A stretch of DNA of 64,000 nucleotides from Plazaster borealis (GCA_021014325.1 CM037476.1:17024827-17088826), one strand, 5' to 3'; counted from the first letter of the stretch, positions 54,607-64,000 are shown. Made by a program: numbers and translations. Notes: a model not told the origin generated them from the sequence alone.

Positions 54607-54679
54607 ATGACCTTGGTTGGTGGCTGGCCGCTGTTAAGGGGAGGTCCATTAAAAGCAGCCAGCCACCAACCAAGGTCAT
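54607..54679. repeat. Perfect 22-bp inverted repeat (hairpin), 29-nt loop
   Basis: Left arm 54607-54628 (ATGACCTTGGTTGG...) is the exact reverse complement of right arm 54658-54679 (...CCAACCAAGGTCAT). The left arm also overlaps a tandem repeat of GGTTGGTGG. In the ASCC3 intron d/e. Confidence 0.9.
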
Positions 54680-55589
54680 AACCACGCAGTGAAGACCATC
54701 TCATCACACTGTTATTGCCATAATTAAATACCTTTAGCAGTAAAAAACAAACAAACAAACAACAGTAAAAATCAGCAGACTTTGTGATTTTTCTTTCGCT
54801 GATATTTCTATAATTGTCCTATCCATGTTCAAAGGCCATTCTTTAGGCTGTTCAATTTTTGCATGGGACCTAATCTCTTAACCACATTTTAACTATTTAT
54901 GCATATTTTCAAGACCCAGACTATGAGCTTTGAAAATTAACTGCACCATATATAGAAATATTTTGGTTTTCGGCTTTGTTTCATGGACGAAACAGCAACC
55001 TGAAATTGATACATTGTCTGCACGTTCACGTGTATGCTTGATATGCGCGTGCACACGGCACAATCTCTCCGTGCCAAAAAAAACCCAAAACAATACACAC
55101 AAAGGAAACAGTGGATTTGATAGTTTTCCGCGCAACAAGCACAGTGCATACAGAACTTTTATGCAACAATGCTTGTTTAGGGGCCATTTACTCGCTAGTT
55201 CACAGAGCCGGTCTTTATATCACATGTTAATACACCCCCATGTGACCATTCTTCGACCAAAGGTATTTATTAATGTTTATTGCAGTCCGATTCCTTGTTT
55301 TGAAAATCATGCAGTTAATGTTAAAATATGACAGAGGCTTGCAGTTTATTAACCCCTCGCACCACTGTCACACGAGGTTACTGTCTGCCACCCTTGCCAT
55401 TTCGGGAGTCAAGTTGCATGTAAAAAATTATCTAAGCGTGCAAACGCTGCATTGCCAAAAATGCTAACTACACCATAGCACACGGGGACACTGACGCCCA
55501 AAATGGCACAACCCAGATTATTGTGGTGATGACGTCAGGTGAATTGGGTCAATTTTTATGTGCTATGAAAACACCCTGAATGAACCTAC
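54680..55589. other. ASCC3 intron d/e, remainder
   Basis: No exon. 55345-55510 contains CCATTTCGGGAGTCAAG and related phrases of the TAGACCC-type element seen at 47220 and 47930. Confidence 0.45.
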
Positions 55590-55709
55590 CTCAGTCATCT
55601 TGTAGCTGAGACCGTACACCAGTGGGTTCAGATGCATCCTGACATAGAGGTAGGTATAACTCAACCATCGTACACCTTCATCAACATTACTGACTGTACC
55701 CAAAGCAAT
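55590..55709 (-). CDS. ASCC3: ASCC3 exon d (winged-helix region)
   Basis: 40 codons, phase 0/0: [19 protein letters not shown], then [19 protein letters not shown]. Corresponds to the winged-helix module after cassette 1. Acceptor CCACCAG, donor GTAGGTTC. Confidence 0.93.
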
Positions 55710-55827
55710 CTGGTGGGGGGGTGGTACACAAAATATCATAATAAGTTGAGTTATATTGGAAGATGAAATGACAACAAAACTGTCAACTGAAATGACAGGT
55801 CAAGCTTAAATCTCATGTAGTCCGGGG

Positions 55828-56270
55828 GCCGATTTCATAGAGCTGCTACAAAATTACTTCTGAACAGCAGAAAAAGGTCATAAAGCGCAATCGTATTTCA
55901 AAGGTTAGCAGGAAATTTAGGCGGTAAGCTTGCACGTTCACCATTTGCACTGTTATGTCATTCATTTGCTCACAGAAAGCACTGGAAGGTTAGCATGCCT
56001 TTTTTAGTTACTGCCTGTCTGTAACTTTTATAAATAACTTTATTGGCAGACTGAATCTTTTGGTTACAAATTTTCCTCCTCAGTCTAGCCTTCTCCATAT
56101 CTAGTTTACGTATTAGTGTTTCTCTTTTGTGTGTAATTTATTGAATTTGTGGAGAGAAATAAAATAACAATAATAATTTCCTGTGCTTAGGGTTAGCAGT
56201 GCTCTGAAATTAAAAACGAACAGCAAGCACAATACCGGCCATTAAGCAGCTCTATGACATAGGGCCCTGT
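55828..56270. mobile_element. Split foldback element (GGGCCCAATTTCATAG family)
   Basis: GGGGCCGATTTCATAGAGCT at 55828 and TTAAGCAGCTCTATGACATA near 56245 are the two ends; about 300 bp of other sequence, including 55930-56180, separates them. Confidence 0.55.
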
Positions 56271-56496
56271 TGTGAAGGGTGCCATTGTACATCGTAGAAC
56301 AGGACCCCGCTCTTACACATTGGGTCTAACAAGTTTTAGAAATTGGACGAATATATAAATTGCTACTTTTTTTCTTAGAATTTGTCATCATCTTGGAACG
56401 AGGTTGAAGCATTTATGAATGAGCACAAAATCACGGACAAAGCATTATCAGTTTGTTTGTAGTTTTCACCAAAAGGGGAATCACATGTAATCTCAC

Positions 56497-56721
56497 CTCT
56501 GCATTGAGATTGTCAGCCAGACTCTCAATGAACTGGCTCTCAATGGGATTCTGTCTGGTCATCAGACCCAGATAGTGAGAAAGCTTCTCGTGGGTGGTGA
56601 TTATGAATCCCTCGCCGTAATCGTCGTACTGGGGACGACCTGCACGCCCGAAGATCTGCATCACGTCAAGGATGCCTAGGTCTTTGAAAGAACCCTTGTT
56701 GGCATCGTAAATTTGGGTTCC
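56497..56721 (-). CDS. ASCC3: ASCC3 exon c (cassette 1, helicase motif VI)
   Basis: 75 codons, phase 0/0, from [10 protein letters not shown] through [16 protein letters not shown] (motif VI, arginine fingers) to [10 protein letters not shown]. This motif couples ATP hydrolysis to movement. Acceptor CTCACAG, donor GTGAGATT. Confidence 0.95.
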
Positions 56722-56739
56722 CTGTGAGCAAAAAATAAT

Positions 56740-57140
56740 ATTAATAATTGTTTTTTATATAGCGCTTTATCACACCCCCAGGGGCATATCAAAGCACTCA
56801 TTATTTGTTTTTCAACAGAATAAGCAAAGCCATGTTTTTGATTTATTAGACCCATTTATGTCGACCTTATAATGGTTTACAAGGTGCTGCGGCGCATTCA
56901 GCAGCCACTACCAGAAACACTAGGGCAAACCCCTTCTCTTTGTGATGTGTAACTGGGTTATTTACACAACACACAGGACCAACGGCTTTACGTCCCATCT
57001 GATAGACGAAGCAATAATGGTTAAGTGTCTTGCTTAAGAACACAAGTGTCAAGACCGGGACTCGAACCCACACTCTGCTGATCAGAAACACAAGAGCTTC
57101 AGTCCAGTGCTCTTGATCGCTCGGCCACGACACGCCACAA
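56740..57140 (-). mobile_element. tRNA-Leu-like SINE, near full length
   Basis: Minus strand: GGCGTGTCGTGGCCGAGCG, TTTCTGATCAGCAGAGTG, GGGTTCGAGTCCCGGTC, GATGGGACGTAAAGCCG, CACATCACAAAGAGAAGGGG, CACCTTGTAAACCATTATAA; ends in the AGCGCTATATAA motif. Confidence 0.88.
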
Positions 57141-57224
57141 GCAAAGAGAGACAAAGAGTGGTCATTTTCTGTATCCTCTCCAGCAAACTCTTATCTTATC
57201 TATATATTTATTTATTAATTTATC

Positions 57225-57610
57225 CAGTGAATTTGTCTTCGTTCAACCAAATTCCTTCTTTAAATTACCCAGTCAGTTTCCTTTGTGGTTTATAACTTGA
57301 TATTTGAAATAAACAGTCACATCCCATTAAGGTGATCCGCTTCCCAGGTTGTATTGTAAACTTGGGTGTGATCCCTGGCTACACGACAGCTAACGGTTGT
57401 ATGGCTTCTGACTGGCACCCAGAAAAAGATATTTACAAAATAGGGAGACCGCCAACATAGGGCTATTAAATAGCTCAGTTGGTAGAGCGCCGGCACCTTA
57501 AACCGGAGGTCACTGCTTCCAATCCCGCTCTAGTCAATTTCTCTTTGTTCAACCCAAAATTATTTTCAAATTTACCCAGTCAGTTTCCCTTGTGGTTTAT
57601 AACTCGATAT
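57225..57610 (+). mobile_element. tRNA-derived SINE, two units in tandem
   Basis: Tail of unit 1 (TTGTCTTCGTTCAACC, GGTGTGATCCCTGGC, TTCTGACTGGCACCC) runs into the head of unit 2 (GGGCTATTAAATAGCTCAG, AGTTGGTAGAGCGCCGG) and its tail (CTCTAGTCAATTTC). Confidence 0.78.
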
Positions 57611-58381
57611 TCATTTATTTATGATATTTCTTTATCCAGGGTATGCCCAAACAGTTAAAACTGGTTTCCTTTCATTGGGCCTGCATTCATTACAACATAA
57701 CAATTTTTAGCTTATCTTACAAAAACAATAAATTAATGTAGTGCGCCCTCAGTGTCTGATCCAACTAATTAGCATATTTACAATTCAAAAGTTAAGTTAA
57801 TGTTTTTCTGTGCACCTTTAAAAAGAAATGTTCTGCCATGATCTAAACTTTATTTGTGTTATTTAAAATATTGTTATCAAATAATAAACCATAATATTAG
57901 GGTGATGGGGTATTTTCTTTTGAGGAATAGAACAAGAGTTCAAATGATTAATTTAAAACTAAGTTCACCTTCAAAATAGTGGAAACCAAAAAAAGTAAAC
58001 CAATTCTCTTTGGGGGAAAAAAGGGGAAGATTCAAGAATTGTTACACACTGTAGACCTTTCCCATTACATGTAAAGTGCAGAACACAACTGTTGGGCAAA
58101 ATGAGGGAACATCACATCTTTTTGTATGGGGATGATGGTGGTGTGACTCACGCGCATTTGTGCGTCTGCCTAGTGCACAACTCTATGGCGTTTGCCAACC
58201 AATAGTGTCTGTCTGCACGAGTAAATGTAAATCGCATACTTCATGGGAAAAGCTAATTCAGAAACTCTGGTTTAATTTAAAAAATTTAAAAGTCTCTGTC
58301 AGAAAGCATTGAACAATTCCAGATGTTTTATGCAAAATTCAGAAACTCCGGTTTAAATTTAAACAATTTTGGTCAGGATTA
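57611..58381. other. ASCC3 intron b/c, AT-rich
   Basis: No exon. An ATTCAGAAACTC(T/C)GGTTTAA block is repeated at 58257 and 58336. Confidence 0.45.
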
Positions 58382-58572
58382 CTACAAAATTAAATAATAC
58401 TGTCTAGTTACTGATTCACAGTTTATTGATTTGGGCAATTCATAATCATAGATGTTAAACCAATGTTTATCTGACAGAGATTGGCTGTTGCCAGCTTGGT
58501 GTGTATATCCCCTTGAGGGAGCAATGCAAAGTTCCCTCGTTGGGAAGATCATCCAAACAAACAAACAAACAA
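58382..58572 (-). mobile_element. Inverted copy of the 44018 repeat with an AAAC tract
   Basis: GATGTTAAACCAATGTTTATC, TTGCCAGCTTGGTGTGTATA, CTCGTTGGGAAGATCATCC, then AAAC repeats ending at the splice donor of exon b. Confidence 0.65.
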
Positions 58573-58575
58573 TAC

Positions 58576-58767
58576 CTTAATAATGACAGCGTGTGCCGGC
58601 AGGTTGACACCCCACGCCAACGTGGCTGTGCACACCATCACCTTGATATGCCCCTCCCTGAAGCATCGCTCCACCATGGTACGATCCTGACGCAGCATAC
58701 CGGCGTGGTGAGTCGAGAACCCATCAGGGAACAGCTCACGAACCTGCTTGTTGCGAGATTTGTTTAC
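58576..58767 (-). CDS. ASCC3: ASCC3 exon b (cassette 1, helicase motif V)
   Basis: 64 codons, phase 0/0: [20 protein letters not shown], then [19 protein letters not shown] (motif V). The donor GTATTGTTTG is followed directly by an AAAC-type microsatellite belonging to a repeat. Confidence 0.94.
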
Positions 58768-58848
58768 CTGGGGATAAATAACAATAATACCAATAACAAC
58801 ATTTGTAATAATAATAGTAATAATAATAAAGGATTTATATTGCACCAG

Positions 58849-59340
58849 GGCCCAATTTCATAGAGCTGCTTACGTACAGAATTTCCAAGGCACAATAGAA
58901 TTATGCTTACCACATGAAGGTTGCCAGTCAAAATACCATTCCACATGTATCATCTGTGACTGGTATCCTGCTTATTTTTGCTAAGCAGAAAACTATTAAG
59001 CAACATTTTCTGCTTAACCCTTTAGAGACCACAGCGGCCACAAGCGGCTTGTACTAAATTGCCCATAGCGGCCGCAAACGGCCGCAAGGTTTGACCTACT
59101 TCCATTCACATTAAGAGGTCAAAGTAAAGGTCATGTCCGGATATAAAATTTTCCAATGTTGTATGTTAACATAGTATGTTAACATAGTAACTAAATTTTC
59201 TGTTTCAAGTTGTTTCTGTTAACATTTTTACTGACAAAATTTGATAAAGAAATGAAAAATATTAGCAATGTCTGGGCGTTTTGTGATGATTAAACAGAAA
59301 TGAATGGTCTCTAAGCAGCTCTATGAATTTGGCCATTGGG
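58849..59340. mobile_element. Foldback element carrying a nested MITE
   Basis: Left GGGCCCAATTTCATAGAGCT and right AAGCAGCTCTATGAATTTGG are the ends of one foldback element, split at TTCTGC/TTAA by the MITE at 59018-59312. Confidence 0.78.
59018..59312. mobile_element. TTAA MITE nested in a foldback element
   Basis: Left end TTAACCCTTTAGAGACC; right end GGTCTCTAA, short by about 6 bp compared with the copy at 34111-34427. The interior has an 18-bp repeat TATGTTAACATAG twice and GGCCGCAAACGGCCGC. Confidence 0.75.
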
Positions 59341-59675
59341 TGAATTTCACAAAGATCTAATATTGGTCTTAAAATATGCCTTTGAGAAAAGTCACATGTT
59401 AAGTCAATGAGATTTGGGGAAATAAAAAAATATAAAAATCTCGACAGAAACAACAGCTGTTCCGACTAACAGGTCGGAACAACTAAAAACAAACATGCAT
59501 GAAATATTGTGCTAGCACAAATATTTCTTAACATTTCTTGTACCACCAGTGACATCATGTAATACATCAAGAGCCAGGCTTGTTTTTTGTGGGCGGCAAT
59601 ATTTTAAATGAAATAAAAAGGAGAAAAAAATATGAAAAGAGGGTCACAACGGCTATATTTTCAAAAGGTTTATTA

Positions 59676-59849
59676 TTTGTTAATAACAAATGTTGCCATG
59701 GCATAATGAACAATTCTTAGCGCTGTTTTTCTTCTCTTAGCACCTTACCTGTTTCTCTGCGCTTTGTTAATAACAAATTTTGCCATGGCATATTGAACAA
59801 TTCTTAGCGCTGTTTTTCTTCTCTTAGCAACTTACCTGTTTCTCGGCGC
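59676..59849. repeat. 87-bp tandem duplication covering the splice donor of ASCC3 exon a
   Basis: 59676-59762 and 59763-59849 are 87 bp apart and differ at about four positions (for example CACCTTACC against CAACTTACC). Each copy contains the minus-strand donor CAGGTAAG and the end of the exon. Confidence 0.92.
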
Positions 59850-59970
59850 TTCCATAGGAAGGTGACTGGTCGGGTCTGAACATCAAGCTGTCCCCTTCCG
59901 ATTTGGAGATGTCTCTAAGAGTCTGTGCGGTCTTGACAGTGGCATTTCGAGCATGAACAAAAACCATCAC
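59836..59970 (-). CDS. ASCC3: ASCC3 exon a (cassette 1, RecA2 start)
   Basis: 45 codons, phase 0 at both ends: VMVFVHARNATVKTAQTL to GSAEKQ, helicase motif IV region of cassette 1. Acceptor TTCATCAG, donor GTAAGTTG. The donor and last bases of the exon are inside the second copy of an 87-bp tandem duplication. Confidence 0.93.
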
Positions 59971-61499
59971 CTGATGAAGAGTACATGTATATTGTTGTTT
60001 GAAGATTTGCATGGTGTGGAGAAATAAGAAGTAACTATAAATAAATAGTAAACCTGCGGGTACAACCATGTGTAAAATCTCTTTGTGGGGGTGTTGGCTC
60101 TGAAAAGAGCCGGTGTGGTCTCGACATTTCAAACAGTATACTCTGCTCCTCTTCGAGAGAATGGATTGGTTTATTTGCTGTGTAAACCCATCACACTGAA
60201 GGCCTTTCCAGCAGCACAAGAAGTTAGAACGACAACTCTGAACCACACCTTCGAACAAATTCACACACAAAATTGGGAACTGAGTACAGCTACATGACAC
60301 TAGCGCTCTAGTGCAGCGGACTCAAGTTCTACTCGGGTTCGAATCCCAGCCATGACACTTGCGTCCTTGAGCAAGACAATTAACTATAATTGCTTCTCTT
60401 CACCCAGGGGTAAATGGGTACCTGTGAGGGCAGAGATGGTTCGTGTGATTGATTTAGCTTGGTGCGCTACATATTTGGCAGCAAAGGCTGTGTACTCCCA
60501 AGGGAGTTGAGATGGTTTAAAGGAATGAAATAAATGGCCCAGTGACTGGGGTAATAAACTTCATGTGCCATGGGCGTCACAATTGGCACTAAAGACCATG
60601 TAACCTTTGTTTACAAAAAGAATAACCTTGTCCATTCCAGGGCATTTCCTGGCAGGCAAGATACTACACTGGTCATATGGGAAATTTGACATTTTGTGTC
60701 ATAATTTCCACATAAATTCAAGAGTTATAAAATTAATAGCTGAACAACTTTTTGAGATGTCCCCCTTTTTTCATATCAAAAGTTGATAAAAATCAGACAG
60801 TGCAATCTCCATAGAATAAAAGATTAAAATGCGTTCTTCAATTGAGCTGTGTACAAATCATGCCTGCAGGAAGTCCAGGCTCTGTGGCTCTTTTGTAAAC
60901 ATGTGATGTCACAGGTCACATGGTCTATATTAAAACCTCCATTACAAAAAATAATTCATAGGTTTTAAAAGAGTGTTTTGGCTTTGAACTGCTCCCAATT
61001 TAATCAAGATCATCCAATGTTTGGAAAGGTAGACAAATATTACTTGAGTGAACGAGTTGACGGGAAATAATCAATAATTTATTTAAATACAAGCCCTGCC
61101 TTCTTTAAAGAAACAGATTTTGTTTCTAATAATTTAACTCTCACCATTATTTGCAATCCCTGGGAGCAAACACCTCGTTCACCAATGGAATAACAAGTCA
61201 CTGACTTGTTGCCCGTTACCATAGCATTTCCATCTTGATTGTTTGCGCTTTGCAGAGATGCCAAACAATAGAAACGGAAAACTAAAACGCGTTACGATGA
61301 AGTCTCTGAGCAACAAACGTGCGCTGCCTGCCCAAGGACGTCACCGTGATGATGACGATAAAATCTAAACTCTACCATAGTCTTCAGTCTTCACTAGAAT
61401 AATCCGTATGCAGCACTTAACAGGCTAAACTGGGATGTGGTGCAGTGCGGCGTCACGGCCAAATTGCAGGTGAAGAAGAAAAGTGAGGAACAAAGAGCA
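59971..61499. other. Region beyond the first visible ASCC3 exon, with one SINE (60305-60555, +)
   Basis: No upstream ASCC3 exon is visible. 60305-60555 is a tRNA-Leu-like SINE (CGGGTTCGAATCCCAGCC, GAGCAAGACAATTAAC, CCCAGGGGTAAATGGGTACC) of the 30180 sub-type. The rest is unrecognised. Confidence 0.6.
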
Positions 61500-61760
61500 T
61501 AAAGTTGGCAAAATCCAACAAAAAACTGAGGGTGCATTAAAAACTTGGCTTGAAGAATAAGAGCAATCTGGCACCGACCGGTAGCCTCATCCCTTTGATG
61601 GCAGGCAGGGCGGCTTTCTGGAAGGCGATGTATGATGTAGCAAAAACAGCAGCTGTGGGCAATTGGTTCCAAATCTTGACGGTGCGAGGATAGAAGGAGA
61701 ACCTATATGGATCAATGGATGAATCAGGAATTGTGTAATTCACCATACTTGGGGATGATT
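61500..61760 (-). mobile_element. LINE reverse-transcriptase C-terminal remnant
   Basis: Minus-strand frame: PYRFSFYPRTVKIWNQLP, then ATSYIAFQKAALPAI. The FxPRTVxxWNxLP signature is typical of CR1/Jockey-like RT ends. About 200 bp before GPCR gene 8. Confidence 0.78.
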
Positions 61761-61934
61761 AAACGTCTTTAGACGGAGACCATTACAATCCTGACTGCGA
61801 ATGAAAACAAATTTCCGAAGACATTTCTTGATGAAAAGCGCTCGAGAGTCTGTAAGAAAGCATCTCTGTAAAAAAAGTTTAGTCTGTCCCAAAAGGTAGA
61901 ATCCATCAGTAGGGGACTGGAGGAAGTCGACAGG

Positions 61935-62873
61935 ATGGCCGCCGATCAGGACCCAATGAAACTATTTGCCGTCGTTCTACTTGGGCTCACTATAATTCTG
62001 ATAGTGGTTCTGAACTCAGTATGCCTTGTGGTGTTTCGTCGCGTCAGAGGCATCCAAGAAACCACCAAGCTGTTTATGGTGAATCTGACACTTTCTGACC
62101 TCTGCATGGGGATCTTCTGCGGAGTTCCCATGCTGATTAACGGTCTATTGGAGAACTGGGTTCTGGGGCAGTTTATCTGCGTGCTTTTCAGGATAATTGA
62201 ACCGATAATCAATACGCTGAATATCATCTCACTTCTTCTGCTGACAATTGATCGCTATATTGCCGTCGTTCATCCACTGTATTACCCCAGATTGATGACA
62301 CCGAAAAGATCAAAGGTCATAATAGCTCTGCTATGGATTATGACTCTTGTAGTTTGTGTCCTCATCAATGGACTCCACAGTCCATCCACAACAGAAATCG
62401 TTGCGGGAAGAGTTTTGTGTGAATACGCGAAATGTGAACTTTGCGATATTGTATACATGTTCACTATTATTGCTCCTCTTGGAATAATCCTGATACTTTA
62501 TGCCTACATTCTGAAAGTTGCTCGACGTCAGGCACGACTCATTGCTGCTCAGAATATTATCGGTGAAATTGAAGGGGGACAGAATGTTCCAGGGCCGATC
62601 AGTACAAAGTCCGCTACCACTGTGATCATTATAACAGGCACTGTCATTCTGTGCTGGACTCCTTCTGTGATATTAACCTTGCTGATGAATACTTACGGTA
62701 TCACACACGATGAAAGCAAATTTTTGTACACAAACACAATTTTCATGAGCAACAGTTGGTTGAATGTTGTCATCTACTACTGGAGGAACAGGGAGTTTAA
62801 GCAAGCACTGCACAACTTTATGTCATCATGGTGTCATTCCCTTAACACAAGAATGCATGATGTTGAAGTTTAA
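61935..62873 (+). CDS. GPCR gene 8: intronless rhodopsin-type receptor, more canonical, 312 aa
   Basis: Short N-terminus (MAADQDPMKL) without glycosylation sequons. N27 in TM1, D55 in TM2, C82 in TM3, DRY at 106-108 followed by IAVVHPLYYP, W134 in TM4, Cys 162 in ECL2 with extra Cys 167 and 170, P181 in TM5, a full CWTP at 240-243 in TM6, and N277-V-V-I-Y281 in TM7. Thus it has the toggle Trp and TM5 Pro missing in array genes 1-7 but shares the Pro-less NxxxY and the (R/S)N-(E/D)F-(R/K)QA helix 8. The phrase IQETTK after TM1 is shared with the array, which suggests common ancestry. Opposite in strand to ASCC3. Confidence 0.92.
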   Translation: MAADQDPMKLFAVVLLGLTIILIVVLNSVCLVVFRRVRGIQETTKLFMVNLTLSDLCMGIFCGVPMLINGLLENWVLGQFICVLFRIIEPIINTLNIISLLLLTIDRYIAVVHPLYYPRLMTPKRSKVIIALLWIMTLVVCVLINGLHSPSTTEIVAGRVLCEYAKCELCDIVYMFTIIAPLGIILILYAYILKVARRQARLIAAQNIIGEIEGGQNVPGPISTKSATTVIIITGTVILCWTPSVILTLLMNTYGITHDESKFLYTNTIFMSNSWLNVVIYYWRNREFKQALHNFMSSWCHSLNTRMHDVEV

Positions 62874-62914
62874 ATCCAGTACTTAAAGCATGAGGCCCAA
62901 CATTGGTATTGTTA

Positions 62915-63232
62915 TTATTATGTATTTCTGGTAATGAAACCAAGGATGCCTGAGGAAACCTGTATACAAGGGTGCTTGCTTTGTGAACCAGAAACACAGA
63001 GTTAACCCATACACTTCCATGATAAGTGTTCTAGGTTCTTTTACGTGCACTACCAATGCTAGTACACGGGACCTATGACTTATAGTGTCCCATCCGAAGG
63101 ACAAAGTAATTATGGTAAAGCATCTTGCTCAAGGATACAAGTGTCATGACTGGGACTTGAACCCACACTCTGCTGATCAGACACACCAGAGCTTGAGTCC
63201 AGTGCTTTTGACTGCTCGGCCACGACACGCCA
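62915..63232 (-). mobile_element. tRNA-Leu-like SINE
   Basis: Minus strand GGCGTGTCGTGGCCGAGCAG, AGTGTGGGTTCAAGTCCC, GATGGGACACTATAAG; tail TTCATTACCAGAAATA then ATA-rich. Confidence 0.85.
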
Positions 63233-63279
63233 AGACTAAGTAAGCCTCGCACGTATTTGAATATTGGGACCCATTATTG

Positions 63280-63655
63280 TGCCATGGCTTTTTTATTATT
63301 ATTATTATTATTATATATTTCTGGTAATGAAACCAAGGATGCCTCACAAGTGAACTTAATCACTGTAGCTCGCAAGCCTGAGGAAACCTGTAAATAAGGG
63401 TGCTTGCAATGTGAACCAGAAACACCGGGGTTAAACCCCTACTCTTCCACGATAAGTGTTCTGGGTTCTTTTACGTGCACTACCAGTCCTAGTACACGGG
63501 ACCAATGGCTTTACGTCCCATCCGAAGGACGAAGCATGTGGTTAAGTGTCTTGCTTAAGGACACAAGTGTCACGACTGGGATTCGAACCCACACTCTGCT
63601 GATCAGAAACACCAGAGCTTGAGTTCGGTGTTCTTATCCGCTCGGCCACGACACG
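63280..63655 (-). mobile_element. tRNA-Leu-like SINE, second copy
   Basis: Minus strand GTGTCGTGGCCGAGCGG, AGTGTGGGTTCGAATCCC, GATGGGACGTAAAGCC; the tail carries a TAA microsatellite. Tandem with the previous copy in the same orientation. Confidence 0.87.
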
Positions 63656-64000
63656 CTCCGACACGCTTGAATTTGGGGTAAAATTCCACAACACCGCAGG
63701 GCTTGTAGCTCAACATTTTTACCAGACCAAAGACCAGAATCTCAATGAGAAGGAATTTCTACAAAGTTTAACACGAAAACTATTTTTATTTGAACAACAC
63801 TAAAAGAAGGTCTGTCTCATTTTTCATGTGGGTAAGTAGGCCTATATTTTGATATTTAACGGAATTGAAAGATATTTACCAGACTCAAAAGTTAACAGTT
63901 GAACATCCTTTCATTTTGTTAAGGATATTACATGGTGAGGTGTTATTATTTAAATGAAAAGCACAAGAGTTTACTGGTCCGACGCTAAAATTATGATCCT
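63656..64000. other. End of window, unrecognised
   Basis: No gene or repeat identified. Confidence 0.4.

Larger units (their letters stand above)
42614..59970 (-). other. ASCC3: ASCC3 gene, central part: 13 consecutive exons
   Basis: The exons joined in order give about 741 codons without a phase conflict, matching the central third of ASCC3 (about 2,200 aa in animals). ASCC3 is a 3'-5' helicase of the Ski2/Brr2 group. It works with ASCC1/ASCC2 and ALKBH3 in alkylation repair and in splitting collided ribosomes, in nucleus and cytosol. ASCC3 rather than SNRNP200 is supported by [40 protein letters not shown] and the cassette 2 DEIH box. All donors are GT and all acceptors AG. The exons for the N-terminal cassette and for everything after DEIH are not in the window. 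Introns are full of SINEs, foldback elements and MITEs. Confidence 0.93.

Noticed and set aside
57461..57545. tRNA gene with TAGCTCAGTTGGTAGAGC
   Set aside because: Box A and B are present, but the acceptor ends do not pair and it continues into the SINE tail.
42614..59970. Assignment to SNRNP200 (Brr2) instead of ASCC3
   Set aside because: Signature residues ([27 protein letters not shown]) and the intact DEIH cassette 2 match ASCC3; Brr2's second cassette is degenerate.
59824..60300. 158-aa minus-strand ORF as a single exon
   Set aside because: Only its last 45 codons are ASCC3; the upstream part has no similarity and a good splice acceptor separates them.

Overview
This window looks like nuclear DNA of a marine invertebrate deuterostome, most likely an echinoderm. 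It is AT-rich, has no bacterial gene layout, and carries a gene with spliced exons. It is crowded with tRNA-derived SINEs, LINE scraps, foldback elements and MITEs. It also holds a tandem array of intronless rhodopsin-type GPCRs of the kind described in echinoderms as rapidly expanded, probably chemosensory receptors. The echinoderm assignment is inferred from protein and repeat style; no species-level marker was tested.

Layout. 1-32.5 kb: seven intronless class A GPCR genes, all on the + strand (the first is cut by the window edge). They form three sub-clades: genes 1-4, gene 5, and genes 6-7. The array grew by segmental duplication. The block from gene 1 to gene 2 (1 to about 6.6 kb) is repeated as gene 4 to gene 5 (17.6-24.6 kb), and genes 6 and 7 sit in a duplicated module of about 4.2 kb. 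The copies preserve a six-copy satellite of about 130 bp, SINEs and upstream sequence. Several transposon insertions have a visible empty site in the sister copy, so their order can be read. 33-36 kb: MITEs. 36.06-36.78 kb: a single-exon secreted C-type lectin with a C-terminal PAN/apple-like domain (- strand), with a short relic of its 3' end beside it. 37-42.5 kb: repeats, a dead LINE and otherwise unrecognised sequence.

42.6-60 kb: thirteen consecutive exons (- strand) of ASCC3, the large Ski2-like helicase of the activating signal cointegrator complex, with consistent splice sites and phases. They cover the end of helicase cassette 1, the first Sec63 region and the start of cassette 2 up to the DEIH box. 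The N-terminal exons and the C-terminal third are not visible in this window, so either the gene continues far beyond both edges or the locus is rearranged or misassembled. If it is continuous, the lectin and the GPCR array lie inside one giant ASCC3 intron. 61.9-62.9 kb: an eighth, more conventional intronless GPCR (+ strand), followed by SINEs.

Function. The array genes share a conserved cytoplasmic face and C-terminus but differ in the membrane segments and loops that would face a ligand, as expected of an expanding receptor repertoire. Most array members lack several class A microswitch residues (the W of CWxP, the P of NPxxY, W4.50 in genes 1-4), and gene 3 has lost the arginine of the DRY motif. 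Shared upstream blocks with CCAAT/ATTGG elements may be common control regions; that is inference.
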